A DNA stretch of 10,707 nucleotides from Acidisphaera sp035272265. Lineage in GTDB: Bacteria > Pseudomonadota > Alphaproteobacteria > Acetobacterales > Acetobacteraceae. Position numbers and translations under genes: made by a program. Location of the stretch: contig DATEQV010000118.1 of the NCBI GenBank assembly GCA_035272265.1, positions 1-10,707 of the forward strand, given 5' to 3'. The notes below the pieces were generated by a model that worked only from the letters and a program-made list of their open reading frames with translations, ran no database searches and had not been told where the DNA came from. This document shows, piece by piece, positions 1 to 6,585 of this stretch (its first letter is position 1; the number at the start of each line of letters is the position of its first letter).

Positions 1-761
1 CCGTTTCGCAAGCCACTTGGTCGGCACCGCAGACGGTTGCGGCAAATCACCGCGCCGCTGATCCCCGCTTTTCAGTCACTTACCTTCGCGGCGGCGCGAG
101 AAAATCCCTGGAATCGAGGGTCAGTAGCGAAAGTCGGGCCAATGATCCCACGCATCCGGCACCGGCGTCCGGCGGCATCGCGGCGCCCGTTCCGATCGTG
201 ATCCAGACCGCAACCACGCAGGCCTCGGACCCCGCTTCGGTCGCGCCTGCGAAGACATCGGGCGCCGAACCGGCGAGCCGGCCCGAGCTGCCGCAGGCCG
301 TCACCCTCGGCCCGGTCGTCCAGCACGCCGACGGCAGCCAGACGATCGCCTTGCAGCTGCATCCCGCGTCGCTCGGGCGCGTCAGCGTCACCATCGAGCG
401 CGCCACGCAGGACGCGACACCGCGCATCGTGGTCGCTGCGGAAAAGCCGGCGACGCTCGCCATGCTGACGCACGACAGCGGCACGCTGCAGCAGGTGCTC
501 GACCAGGCCGGCGTGCCGCGCGAAGGGCGCAGCGTCTCGTTTCAGGCCGCGATGCCCGAGGCCGCGCCGACGCACGCCGCGCCGCACGCCGAGCTCGCCC
601 CCGCCGCACCGCAGACCCCGAACGCCTCGGCCGATCCGAACGCGAGCCAGCAGCGCGATCAGCGCGGCGGGACGCGACGCCCGCGCACGCCGGTTCCGAC
701 CGCCGCGGTCCAATCCGCCGGCGCGCCGGCGTTCGCCGGCAACATCGACATCACCGCCTGA
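1..761 (+). CDS. fliK: FliK flagellar hook-length control protein, C-terminal part (5' truncated by window edge)
   Basis: The reading frame is open from the left edge (first full codon at 3) to a TGA at 759-761, giving 252 residues with no convincing start, so the gene begins upstream. FliK is the secreted ruler that sets hook length and switches the export gate from hook to filament substrates. Visible residues 1-95 are Ala/Pro/Ser/Thr-rich and probably disordered, as in the FliK middle region. Residues ~96-181 match the Flg_hook domain: the strand pattern ALQLHPASLGRVSVTIE is followed by an IVVAAEKPATLAML strand-helix and a helix ending LDQAGVPREG. A further ~70 residues rich in Ala, Pro and Gln form the tail. 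flgD follows after 12 bp in the same direction, a usual fliK-flgD pairing. The family call is firm. The N-terminal half cannot be judged. Confidence 0.88.
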   Translation, partial: VSQATWSAPQTVAANHRAADPRFSVTYLRGGARKSLESRVSSESRANDPTHPAPASGGIAAPVPIVIQTATTQASDPASVAPAKTSGAEPASRPELPQAVTLGPVVQHADGSQTIALQLHPASLGRVSVTIERATQDATPRIVVAAEKPATLAMLTHDSGTLQQVLDQAGVPREGRSVSFQAAMPEAAPTHAAPHAELAPAAPQTPNASADPNASQQRDQRGGTRRPRTPVPTAAVQSAGAPAFAGNIDITA

Positions 762-773
762 CAGGAGACCACC

Positions 774-1541
774 ATGAGCATCGCGTCAGTCGCCGCGCAG
801 CAAGCCCAAAACGTCGCGGCCACAATCGGCGCGACGTCCGTCGGCACAACCGGCACCAACACGACCAGCAACAGCACCGGCGCAACCGGCACCGGGACCA
901 CCGTGCCGATCAGCAACAACGGCACCTCCAGCACCGACCCGTTCGCCTCGCTGTCGAGCAACTTCCAGGACTTCCTGAAGATGCTGACGACACAGCTGCA
1001 GAACCAGGACCCGACCAGCCCGATGGATACCAACTCGTTCACCACGGAGTTGGTGCAGTTCTCGGAAGTCGAGCAGCAGATCAACACCAACAGCAGCCTG
1101 CAGACGCTGATCCAGGTGACGCAGGGGGATCAGATGCTGCAGGGCGCGTCGCTGGACGGCAAGCAGGTGACGCTGAACGGCACCCAGCTGCCGCTGCAGA
1201 ACGGCAACGCCTCGCTCACCTTCACGATGCCGTCCGCCGGACAGGCCGCGATTTCGATCGTCAACAGCGCCGGTGTCGTGGTGGACCAGACGACGGTGCA
1301 GGCCAACGCGGGCGCGAACACCTGGACCTGGGACGGCTCGATGGCGGGCGGCGGCACCGCGCCGGACGGCCCCTACACCGTGTCGGTGACGACCGCGGGC
1401 GCGACCGGCCAGACGCAGGTGCCGTTCACGGTCAACGGCACGGTGACCGGCACGTCGATCAACAGCGGCACCGTCGACCTGCAGCTCGGCCCCACGTCGG
1501 TGCCGTTCTCCCAGCTGCAGTCCGTCGGCAACGGGTCCTGA
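774..1541 (+). CDS. flgD: FlgD flagellar hook-capping / hook scaffolding protein
   Basis: This 255-residue protein starts at an ATG with an AGGAG site at 763-767, 6 nt upstream. FlgD is exported through the flagellar apparatus and forms the cap at the tip of the growing hook, where it helps FlgE subunits polymerise. Residues 18-55 are a Thr/Gly/Ser/Asn-rich, probably disordered stretch. Residues ~56-118 carry the conserved FlgD N-terminal motif, with FQDFLKMLTTQLQNQDPTSP and then FTTELVQFSEVEQQINTN. Residues ~125-222 fit the FlgD Tudor/Ig-like region, including the TWTWDGSMAGGGTAPDGPY segment that matches the family's 'W.G.d..G......G.Y' pattern. No signal peptide is seen, as expected for a type III export substrate. 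The usual downstream neighbour flgE is absent; an opposite-strand unit ends 10 bp past the stop. Length and motifs are typical. Confidence 0.95.
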   Translation: MSIASVAAQQAQNVAATIGATSVGTTGTNTTSNSTGATGTGTTVPISNNGTSSTDPFASLSSNFQDFLKMLTTQLQNQDPTSPMDTNSFTTELVQFSEVEQQINTNSSLQTLIQVTQGDQMLQGASLDGKQVTLNGTQLPLQNGNASLTFTMPSAGQAAISIVNSAGVVVDQTTVQANAGANTWTWDGSMAGGGTAPDGPYTVSVTTAGATGQTQVPFTVNGTVTGTSINSGTVDLQLGPTSVPFSQLQSVGNGS

Positions 1542-1551
1542 CGGCGGCGCG

Positions 1552-2829
1552 TTACCGCAGGGGCTGTCCGGTCTCGGTCATGCGCGCGCGGATCGCGGCG
1601 TCGGCCCAGCCGGTCAGCTCGGCGAGGTTGCGCGCCTGATCGGCATTCCGCCGGGGCAACTCGGCCTGGTAGCTGCGCGCCGCCGCGCACGACGCTTCGC
1701 CGGTGAACGGATAGCGCAGCACGTAGCGCGCCTGGTAGTTCTCGCGGTCGGCGGTCTCCTGCAGCACCAGATCCTCGGGGAAGTGCGCGCGGTCGTAGCG
1801 CACGTGCAGGCGGGTGACGAAGGCCGGCTGGCCGCCGCCGGCCGACTGCCCCGCCGGCGCGACCCAGGCCGCACCGAGTTCGCGCAGCTCGTCCGCGCTC
1901 AACGGCGGGGCCGCGCACGGATCGCACCAGTTCAGGTCCCAGGCGTATTCGAGGAACACGGCGCTGTCGTCGTGATCGCGCGCCTGCCGGTCGAACATCG
2001 CGCGGTAGAACGACGCGAACTCGTCGCGCACATAGAGCGGGATCTCGGTGCCCGTTGGCAGCCGCACCGTGCGGTAGTTGGTCGTCTCGACGCGTCCGTG
2101 CTCGGTCAGCGTGTAGATCAGCAGCTCCTGCGGGCCGTCCGCGTTCACCGTGCCCAGGCGGATCGGCAGCATGAACTTGCGGCTCTCATAGTCGACCTGG
2201 ATCGGCCGCAGGAAGTGCGATCCGCTGGCCGCCTGGCGTTCCAGGTTCACCTTGGCGAGGAAGAACTTCATCCCCTGCTGGATATAGCTGCCGATCACCG
2301 GCTTGGCGGCGTCCGGCACCTTGTAGCCGTTCTCGTTCAGCCAGGTCAGCAGGCCGGCGCTGTCCGCCCCCGACAGCACGATGATGTCGTACTCGCCGAC
2401 GCTGTACTGCGCCTCGATCCGCACGCCGAGCGCGTTTGCGCGCAAAGCGGCCTCGGCGCCGCCCATGGCGCGTGAGGCCGTCATCGGCATCGGCACCGGC
2501 GGCGGCGCGCACGGGTCGTAATCGTGGTATTCGACCAGACGCGGCGCGGTATAGGCGTCGATGTGATCGATCGTCGCCGACTGCACGAGACGCACCTGTT
2601 CGCGCTTGACGACGGTCGGCACCGGGATCACCAGCGCGAAGTCGCGCGGCTCGCCGGAGATGTCGCTGGCCATCGTGATCACGGTCCGGTCGCCCGCGCG
2701 GGCGAGCACGACCTTGCTGGCCTTGTTGAACAGCGCGCCGTCCGCGCGCGCCACGTAGAAGCCGCAGAACGCGCGGGCGGATTCGGCCACGCCGAACACC
2801 AGGGCGAGCACGAGACAGGCGATGCGCAC
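1552..2829 (-). CDS. Secreted DUF2330-family protein of unknown function
   Basis: This gene encodes 425 residues from a GTG start (2829-2827) to a TAA stop (1554-1552). The start is set by an AGGAGG site 7 nt upstream and by the signal peptide it begins: MRIACLVLALVFGVAESARA, with a likely signal-peptidase I cut before FCGFYVARADG. The mature chain fits DUF2330: an N-terminal CGFYVA segment, LFNKASKVVLARAGDRTV, an IPVPTVV stretch, APRLVEYHDYDPC at ~95-107, then WLNENGY and LPIRLGTVNADGPQELLIY. Five cysteines remain after cleavage (22, 107, 302, 305, 381). The CDPC pair at 302-305 suggests disulfides or a metal/redox site, though this is inference. No membrane segment is seen after the signal peptide, so the protein should be periplasmic or outside the cell. 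It lies 17 bp downstream of an RnfD-like membrane gene and is probably co-transcribed with it. No biochemical function is known to me for the family. Confidence 0.88.
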   Translation of the reverse strand: MRIACLVLALVFGVAESARAFCGFYVARADGALFNKASKVVLARAGDRTVITMASDISGEPRDFALVIPVPTVVKREQVRLVQSATIDHIDAYTAPRLVEYHDYDPCAPPPVPMPMTASRAMGGAEAALRANALGVRIEAQYSVGEYDIIVLSGADSAGLLTWLNENGYKVPDAAKPVIGSYIQQGMKFFLAKVNLERQAASGSHFLRPIQVDYESRKFMLPIRLGTVNADGPQELLIYTLTEHGRVETTNYRTVRLPTGTEIPLYVRDEFASFYRAMFDRQARDHDDSAVFLEYAWDLNWCDPCAAPPLSADELRELGAAWVAPAGQSAGGGQPAFVTRLHVRYDRAHFPEDLVLQETADRENYQARYVLRYPFTGEASCAAARSYQAELPRRNADQARNLAELTGWADAAIRARMTETGQPLR

Positions 2830-2836
2830 GCGAAGA

Positions 2837-2842
2837 CCTCCT
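2837..2842 (-). promoter_or_regulatory. Strong Shine-Dalgarno site of the DUF2330 gene
   Basis: On the minus strand the sequence AGGAGG lies 7 nt before the GTG at 2829-2827 and 4 nt after the TGA stop (2849-2847) of the RnfD-like gene. It fixes the GTG as the start. It also excludes the longer upstream open frame that runs to 3717 and only shadows the RnfD-like gene. Its nearness to the upstream stop would allow coupling of translation between the two genes (inference). Confidence 0.85.
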
Positions 2843-2846
2843 TCGA

Positions 2847-3695
2847 TCAGGAACCGGACCAGACGAACCGCCGGGCGGGCAGCCGGCGGTCGAGCAGCGG
2901 GGTGAGCGGCGAGACGGCGAACAGTGCGAGGAACAGGCCCGGCCGGATCTGCCAGCGGAACTGCAGCCAATAAGCGAGCGCGGCGACGCAGGCGGCGAAG
3001 ACCAGGCGGCCCGCGCGGGAATCGGGCGTGGCGCGCGGATCGGTGATCATGAAGAAGGCGAACAGCAGCAGCGCGCCCGAGCGCATCTGGTGCGCCGGGA
3101 TCGCCAGCGGGTCGCCGAGCAACAGGCAGCGGATCAGCAACAGCCCGCCGTAGCAGGCCACGAAGGCGAGCGCGGTGTCGGCGCGGGCCGCCCGCCCCAG
3201 GACCGCGATGGCGGCGAACACCAGCAACGCGCCGAGCCACAGCGTGTCGCCCCATTGTCCCGGCGAGACCCACACCGCGTCCGGGGCGGCGAGCAGCAAG
3301 GCCGCGATGGCGAAGTTCGCCGGATTGAACACGTGCTTGCCGCGGACGCGCAGGGTGAACTTCGATCCGATGGCCAGCGCCCCGGCCAGCGCCCACAGCC
3401 ACAAGGCATCCGCCCGCAGCAGCAACGAGAGCGACAGGCCGCTGATCGCCGGGCTGCGCCAGTCGAACGGAACCTTGAACAGCCGGCAGCACGCCGCCTG
3501 CGCCAGCAGCGCCGCGCCGATGCAGACCGGCGCCTGCAACGTCTCGACGCCCGGATCGCCGCGCAGCAGCAGCAGCGCCAGCAGGCCGGCCAGCGTGCCG
3601 ATCTGCAGCCAGCGTGCATCGATACCCGGGGCTGCGATACCCGAGGCGGGGCGCGCGAGGCTGCGAGGCGATGGCGATACGATCGTCTGGCTCAC
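2847..3695 (-). CDS. RnfD/NqrB-like integral membrane protein, stand-alone, without visible covalent-FMN motif
   Basis: This gene encodes 282 residues from a GTG start (3695-3693), with a GGAAGGG site 5 nt upstream, to TGA at 2849-2847. The protein is strongly hydrophobic, with about eight to ten likely membrane segments (for example ~32-45, 56-72, 96-112, 127-140, 151-167, 174-193, 206-217, 231-246 and 252-268). It fits the NQR2/RnfD/RnfE family: KHVFNPANFAIAALLL at ~120-135 corresponds to the family's FNPA segment, and SGALLLFAFFMITDP at 206-220 to the later SG..ML.AFF.ATDP segment. The S/T-G-A-T loop whose Thr carries FMN in RnfD/NqrB is not seen; the segment after FNPAN reads AVWVSPGQWGD instead. 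No other rnf or nqr genes are present. Function is unknown; it may be a transporter-like or structural relative that works with the secreted DUF2330 protein encoded just downstream (inference from linkage only). Confidence 0.85.
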   Translation of the reverse strand: MSQTIVSPSPRSLARPASGIAAPGIDARWLQIGTLAGLLALLLLRGDPGVETLQAPVCIGAALLAQAACCRLFKVPFDWRSPAISGLSLSLLLRADALWLWALAGALAIGSKFTLRVRGKHVFNPANFAIAALLLAAPDAVWVSPGQWGDTLWLGALLVFAAIAVLGRAARADTALAFVACYGGLLLIRCLLLGDPLAIPAHQMRSGALLLFAFFMITDPRATPDSRAGRLVFAACVAALAYWLQFRWQIRPGLFLALFAVSPLTPLLDRRLPARRFVWSGS

Positions 3696-3748
3696 GCGCG
3701 CCCTTCCGAAAGCGCACCGATGATGCGGGGGAAGGGGCTACGCCGCCA

Positions 3749-3764
3749 TGGACCGGGCGTTGCG
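3749..3764 (+). promoter_or_regulatory. Candidate sigma-54 (-24/-12) promoter upstream of fliF
   Basis: The sequence TGGACCGGGCGTTGCG matches the sigma-54 consensus TGGCACG-N4-TTGCW at TGG, at CG of the -24 box and at all of TTGC, with the required GG-N10-GC spacing. Three positions differ (A, C and the last base). It lies ~150 bp before the fliF ATG, giving a long leader. The presence of a sigma-54 activator gene (flbD) in the same cluster makes it worth listing. However, in Caulobacter fliF is an early, CtrA/sigma-70-type promoter, and partial matches arise easily in GC-rich DNA. Confidence 0.35.
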
Positions 3765-3790
3765 GTCCTGCAACCTGCGCGGGGATCGTG

Positions 3791-3836
3791 TGGGCAAAAA
3801 ATGCGCCGGCACGAATGCGTCGGCAGGAAATGCCGG
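3791..3836. promoter_or_regulatory. Three tandem GGCA-N4/5-TGC dyads, possible regulator-binding array for fliF
   Basis: Three short inverted repeats follow one another: GGGCA-AAAAA-TGCGC at 3792-3806, CGGCA-CGAA-TGCGT at 3807-3820 and CGGCA-GGAAA-TGCCG at 3821-3835. The third is a perfect 5-bp dyad; the other two keep GGCA and TGC. They repeat at 15 and 14 bp. The array is 76 bp upstream of the fliF ATG and downstream of the candidate sigma-54 element. Caulobacter FlbD binds GC-rich palindromic ftr sites and represses fliF through one of them. These dyads could be the counterpart for the FlbD encoded in this operon, but that is inference. A TTAAC, resembling a CtrA half-site, follows at 3841-3845. 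Confidence 0.4.
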
Positions 3837-3911
3837 TACGTTAACCGGACAGTGACGGGAGTCGCGCCAGTTTCGCCCAGGCAGGAGGCCGGGGGGGTTC
3901 AGGCGCGTGGC

Positions 3912-5579
3912 ATGAAGGCGCTGCTGGAAGGCTTTCAAGCGCTCGGGGCCGCACGGCTCGCCGCGATGGGCGCCGTGGCCATCGGCGTACTCTTGTTTCT
4001 CGGCGTCGTCGCCCTGCGGGGCAGCACGCCGCGCTACGCATTATTGTACGGCGACCTCGACCTGCGCGAGTCCGCGCAGATCACCGAGGCGCTCGGGCGC
4101 CAGCATATCCCGTATCAGCTCGCGGCCGGCGGCGCGCAGATCTCGGTGCCCGCCGACGATGTCGCCCGCTCCCGCCTGCTGCTCGCCAAGGACGGCCTGC
4201 CGACCGGCGGCAGCGTCGGCTACGAGATCTTCGACCACACCGACGCGCTCACCACGACGCAGTTCCAGCAGCAGATCAACGAGACCCGGGCGCTGGAGGG
4301 CGAGCTGTCGCGCACCATCCGCGCGAGGGACGGCGTGCGCGGGGCCCGCGTCCACCTCGTCATGCCGCGGCGGGAGCCGTTCGCGCGCGAGCGGCAGTCG
4401 GCGCAGGCGAGCGTGATGCTGACGATGACGGGGGCCGCGCGGCTGGACCGCGAAGGCGTGCAGGCGATCCTCAACCTCGTCGCCGCCGCGGTTCCCGGCC
4501 TGAAGGCGCAGAACGTCACCATCGTCGACAGCCGCGGCAGCGTGCTCGCCAGGGCCGGCGAGCCGGCCGGCGCGGCCGCGTCGGTCGAGACGGCGGAGGG
4601 GCTGCGCCGCGAGACCGAACAGCGCCTCGGCCGCGCGGTGGAGGACATGCTCGAGCGCACCGTCGGCCCCGGCCATGTGCGCGCCGAGGCGACGGTCGAG
4701 ATGGACTTCCAGCACGTCAACGAGACGCAGGAGCGCTACGACCCGGACAACCAGGTGCCGCGCAGCCAGCAGAGCGTGACGTCGAGCAACAAGACGACGG
4801 AAAAGGAAGGCAGCGTCAGCGTGCAGAACAACCTGCCGAACGCCGACGCCGTCTCGACGCAGAACGGCACGCAGGACAGCAAGCAGGAGGAGACGACCAA
4901 CTTCGAGATCGGGCGGACGGTGCGCACCACCACGCTGGACCAGCCGACGATCAAGCGCATCAGCGTCGCCGTGATGGTCGATGGGATCGGGAAGCCCGGC
5001 CCGGACGGCAAGCCGGCATGGGCGCCGCTGCCGGACGACGAACTCGCGCGCCTGACCACGCTGGCGCAGACCGCGGTCGGCTACGACGCCAAGCGCGGCG
5101 ACAAGGTCGACGTCGTCAGCGTGCGCTTCGCGCCGGAGGAGACGGCGCCCGAGGCGCCGCGCGGCTGGCTCGCCGCCTTCGACACCGCCGACCTGATGCA
5201 CCTGGCCGAGACCGGGCTGCTCGGCGCGATCGCCCTGACGGCGCTGCTGGTGATCTTCCGCCCGATGGTGTCGCGGCTGACGCTGGCGCCGTCCGCTGCC
5301 GCTGCCGCGGCGGCATTGACCGGCGGCTCGGAGACCCGTGCGGCGATGCTCGGCGGTGCCGCGTCCGCCGCGCTGCCGTCGCCGGGCAGCTTCCCGTCCC
5401 TGTCGGCGCCCTCGCCCGCGATGGCGCTGATCACCGACGAGAGCATGGTCAACCTCGCCCATGTCGAAGGCCAGATGCGCGCGTCCTCGATCCGGCGCGT
5501 CGCCGAACTGGTCGAGCAGCATCCGGACGAGACGCTGACCATCGTGCGCACCTGGCTCGCCGAGGGTGCCGGCACGTGA
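3912..5579 (+). CDS. fliF: FliF flagellar MS-ring protein
   Basis: This 555-residue FliF forms the inner-membrane MS ring around the export gate and carries the rotor. Domains in order: first membrane helix (~16-36, AAMGAVAIGVLLFLGVVAL); YscJ-like ring-building domain (~40-210) with the conserved ALLYGDLDL, a DGLPTGGSVGYEIFD segment and VRGARVHLVMPRREPF; ring-building/beta-collar region (~230-410) with a polar Asn/Gln/Ser/Thr-rich insert at ~270-335; second membrane helix (~433-450); an Ala-rich linker; and the C-terminal FliG-binding helix (~525-550, SSIRRVAELVEQHPDETLTI). The ATG at 3912 matches the usual alphaproteobacterial N-terminus, although the ribosome site before it is weak (an AGG ~8 nt away). 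An in-frame GTG at 3852 would add 20 unlikely residues. The stop overlaps the fliG start. It is the first gene of the operon. Confidence 0.97.
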   Translation: MKALLEGFQALGAARLAAMGAVAIGVLLFLGVVALRGSTPRYALLYGDLDLRESAQITEALGRQHIPYQLAAGGAQISVPADDVARSRLLLAKDGLPTGGSVGYEIFDHTDALTTTQFQQQINETRALEGELSRTIRARDGVRGARVHLVMPRREPFARERQSAQASVMLTMTGAARLDREGVQAILNLVAAAVPGLKAQNVTIVDSRGSVLARAGEPAGAAASVETAEGLRRETEQRLGRAVEDMLERTVGPGHVRAEATVEMDFQHVNETQERYDPDNQVPRSQQSVTSSNKTTEKEGSVSVQNNLPNADAVSTQNGTQDSKQEETTNFEIGRTVRTTTLDQPTIKRISVAVMVDGIGKPGPDGKPAWAPLPDDELARLTTLAQTAVGYDAKRGDKVDVVSVRFAPEETAPEAPRGWLAAFDTADLMHLAETGLLGAIALTALLVIFRPMVSRLTLAPSAAAAAAALTGGSETRAAMLGGAASAALPSPGSFPSLSAPSPAMALITDESMVNLAHVEGQMRASSIRRVAELVEQHPDETLTIVRTWLAEGAGT

Positions 5580-6583
5580 ACATCGTCGATCACGGCATCC
5601 CCGGCCGCCGCAAGGCGGCGATCCTGATGATGGCGCTCGGCGAGGAAGCCTGCACGCGGCTGTTCAGCATGATGCACGAGGAGGAGATCAGGGAGATCTC
5701 CACCGCGATGGCGCAGCTCGGCACCGTCCGCGCCGATCAGGTCGAGCAGCTGTGCCTGGATTTCGTCGAACGGTTCGGCCAGGCGGGTGCGCTGGTCGGC
5801 AGTTTCGAAAGCACCGAGCGGCTGCTGCTGAAGGCGCTGCCGCGCGACCGCGCGCGGCAGATCGTCGACGACATACGCGGCCCGGCCGGGCGCTCGATGT
5901 GGGACCGGCTCGGCAACGTCAACGAGGCGGTGCTCGCGAACTACCTGAAGAACGAGTACCCGCAGACCGCCGCCGTTGTGCTCTCCAAGCTGCGGCCGGA
6001 GCATGCGGCGAAGGTGCTGAACCTGCTGCCGGAAGACGTCGCGATGGAGGTCGTGACGCGCATGCTGCAGATGGAGAGCGTGCAGGGCGAGATCCTCGAC
6101 GGCATCGAGGAGACGCTGCGGGCCGAATTCATGGCCAATCTTGCCCGCAGTTCGCGCCGCGACCCGCATGAGATGATGGCCGAGATCTTCAACAGCCTCG
6201 ACCGGGAAGCGGAGGGCCGGTTCATGACGGCGCTCGAGGCGCGCGACGCCCCCGCGGCCGAGCGCATCAAGTCGCTGATGTTCACCTTCGACGACCTCCA
6301 GCGGCTGACACCGCAGGCGATGCAGCTGCTGCTGCGCACCGTCGAGAAGGAAAAGCTGCCGGTCGCGCTGAAGGGCGCGTCGGAGCCGATGCGCGAGCTG
6401 TTCCTCAAGCAGCTGTCGGAGCGCACCGGCAAGATGCTGCGCGACGACATCGCCCAGCTCGGCCCGGTGCGGATGCGCGACGTCGAGGAAGCGCAGACCG
6501 CGATCGTCAACACCGCCAAGGAACTCGCCGCCGACGGGCAGATCGAGATCTCCGCCGGTGCGGACGACGAGATGGTGTATTGA
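5576..6583 (+). CDS. fliG: FliG flagellar motor switch protein
   Basis: This 335-residue FliG starts at a GTG at 5576 that overlaps the fliF stop as GTGA; a GAGGG lies ~9 nt upstream. FliG sits on the MS ring, binds FliF, FliM and FliN, and takes torque from the MotA stator. All three parts are present: the N-terminal FliF-binding domain (~1-105), the middle domain (~110-190) with NEYPQTAAVVLSKL where many FliGs have EHPQ (His replaced by Tyr), and the C-terminal domain (~230-325). The charged residues known from E. coli FliG are recognisable: Lys266 in ALKGA, Arg283 in SERTG, the Asp290-Asp291 pair and Arg299 in GPVRMRD. The motor contacts therefore look intact. The tail ends in an acidic GADDEMVY. 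The stop is followed by the fliH ATG after 2 bp. This is a confident call. Confidence 0.98.
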   Translation: MNIVDHGIPGRRKAAILMMALGEEACTRLFSMMHEEEIREISTAMAQLGTVRADQVEQLCLDFVERFGQAGALVGSFESTERLLLKALPRDRARQIVDDIRGPAGRSMWDRLGNVNEAVLANYLKNEYPQTAAVVLSKLRPEHAAKVLNLLPEDVAMEVVTRMLQMESVQGEILDGIEETLRAEFMANLARSSRRDPHEMMAEIFNSLDREAEGRFMTALEARDAPAAERIKSLMFTFDDLQRLTPQAMQLLLRTVEKEKLPVALKGASEPMRELFLKQLSERTGKMLRDDIAQLGPVRMRDVEEAQTAIVNTAKELAADGQIEISAGADDEMVY

Positions 6584-6585
6584 GC

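Larger units (their letters stand above)
3696..3911. promoter_or_regulatory. Divergent intergenic region between the RnfD-like gene and fliF
   Basis: These 216 bp separate the start of the minus-strand RnfD-like gene from the fliF ATG and must hold promoters for both directions unless transcription enters from further away. The region carries local AT-rich islands (AAAAAA at 3796-3801 and TTAA at 3841-3844), a possible sigma-54 element and a cluster of GGCA/TGC dyads, listed separately. An AGGAGG at 3883-3888 lies 23 nt before the fliF ATG, too far to serve it. I see no small gene here, and no clear sigma-70 pair for the minus-strand unit. Confidence 0.6.

Noticed and set aside
1552..3717. 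A single 721-residue minus-strand open frame that would fuse extra sequence to the DUF2330 protein
   Set aside because: Its first ~296 residues are Arg/Ala/Gly-rich and run out of frame through the RnfD-like gene. The signal peptide and the AGGAGG site show that the real start is the GTG at 2829.
3796..3801. AAAAAA on the plus strand as the T-run of a minus-strand intrinsic terminator
   Set aside because: It lies upstream of the minus-strand gene starts, no stable hairpin directly precedes it, and no minus-strand gene ends there.
3090..3911. In-frame extension of fliF upstream to 3090
   Set aside because: The extension is composed of Arg/Gln/Ala shadow sequence antisense to the RnfD-like gene. 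FliF homologues begin near the ATG at 3912.
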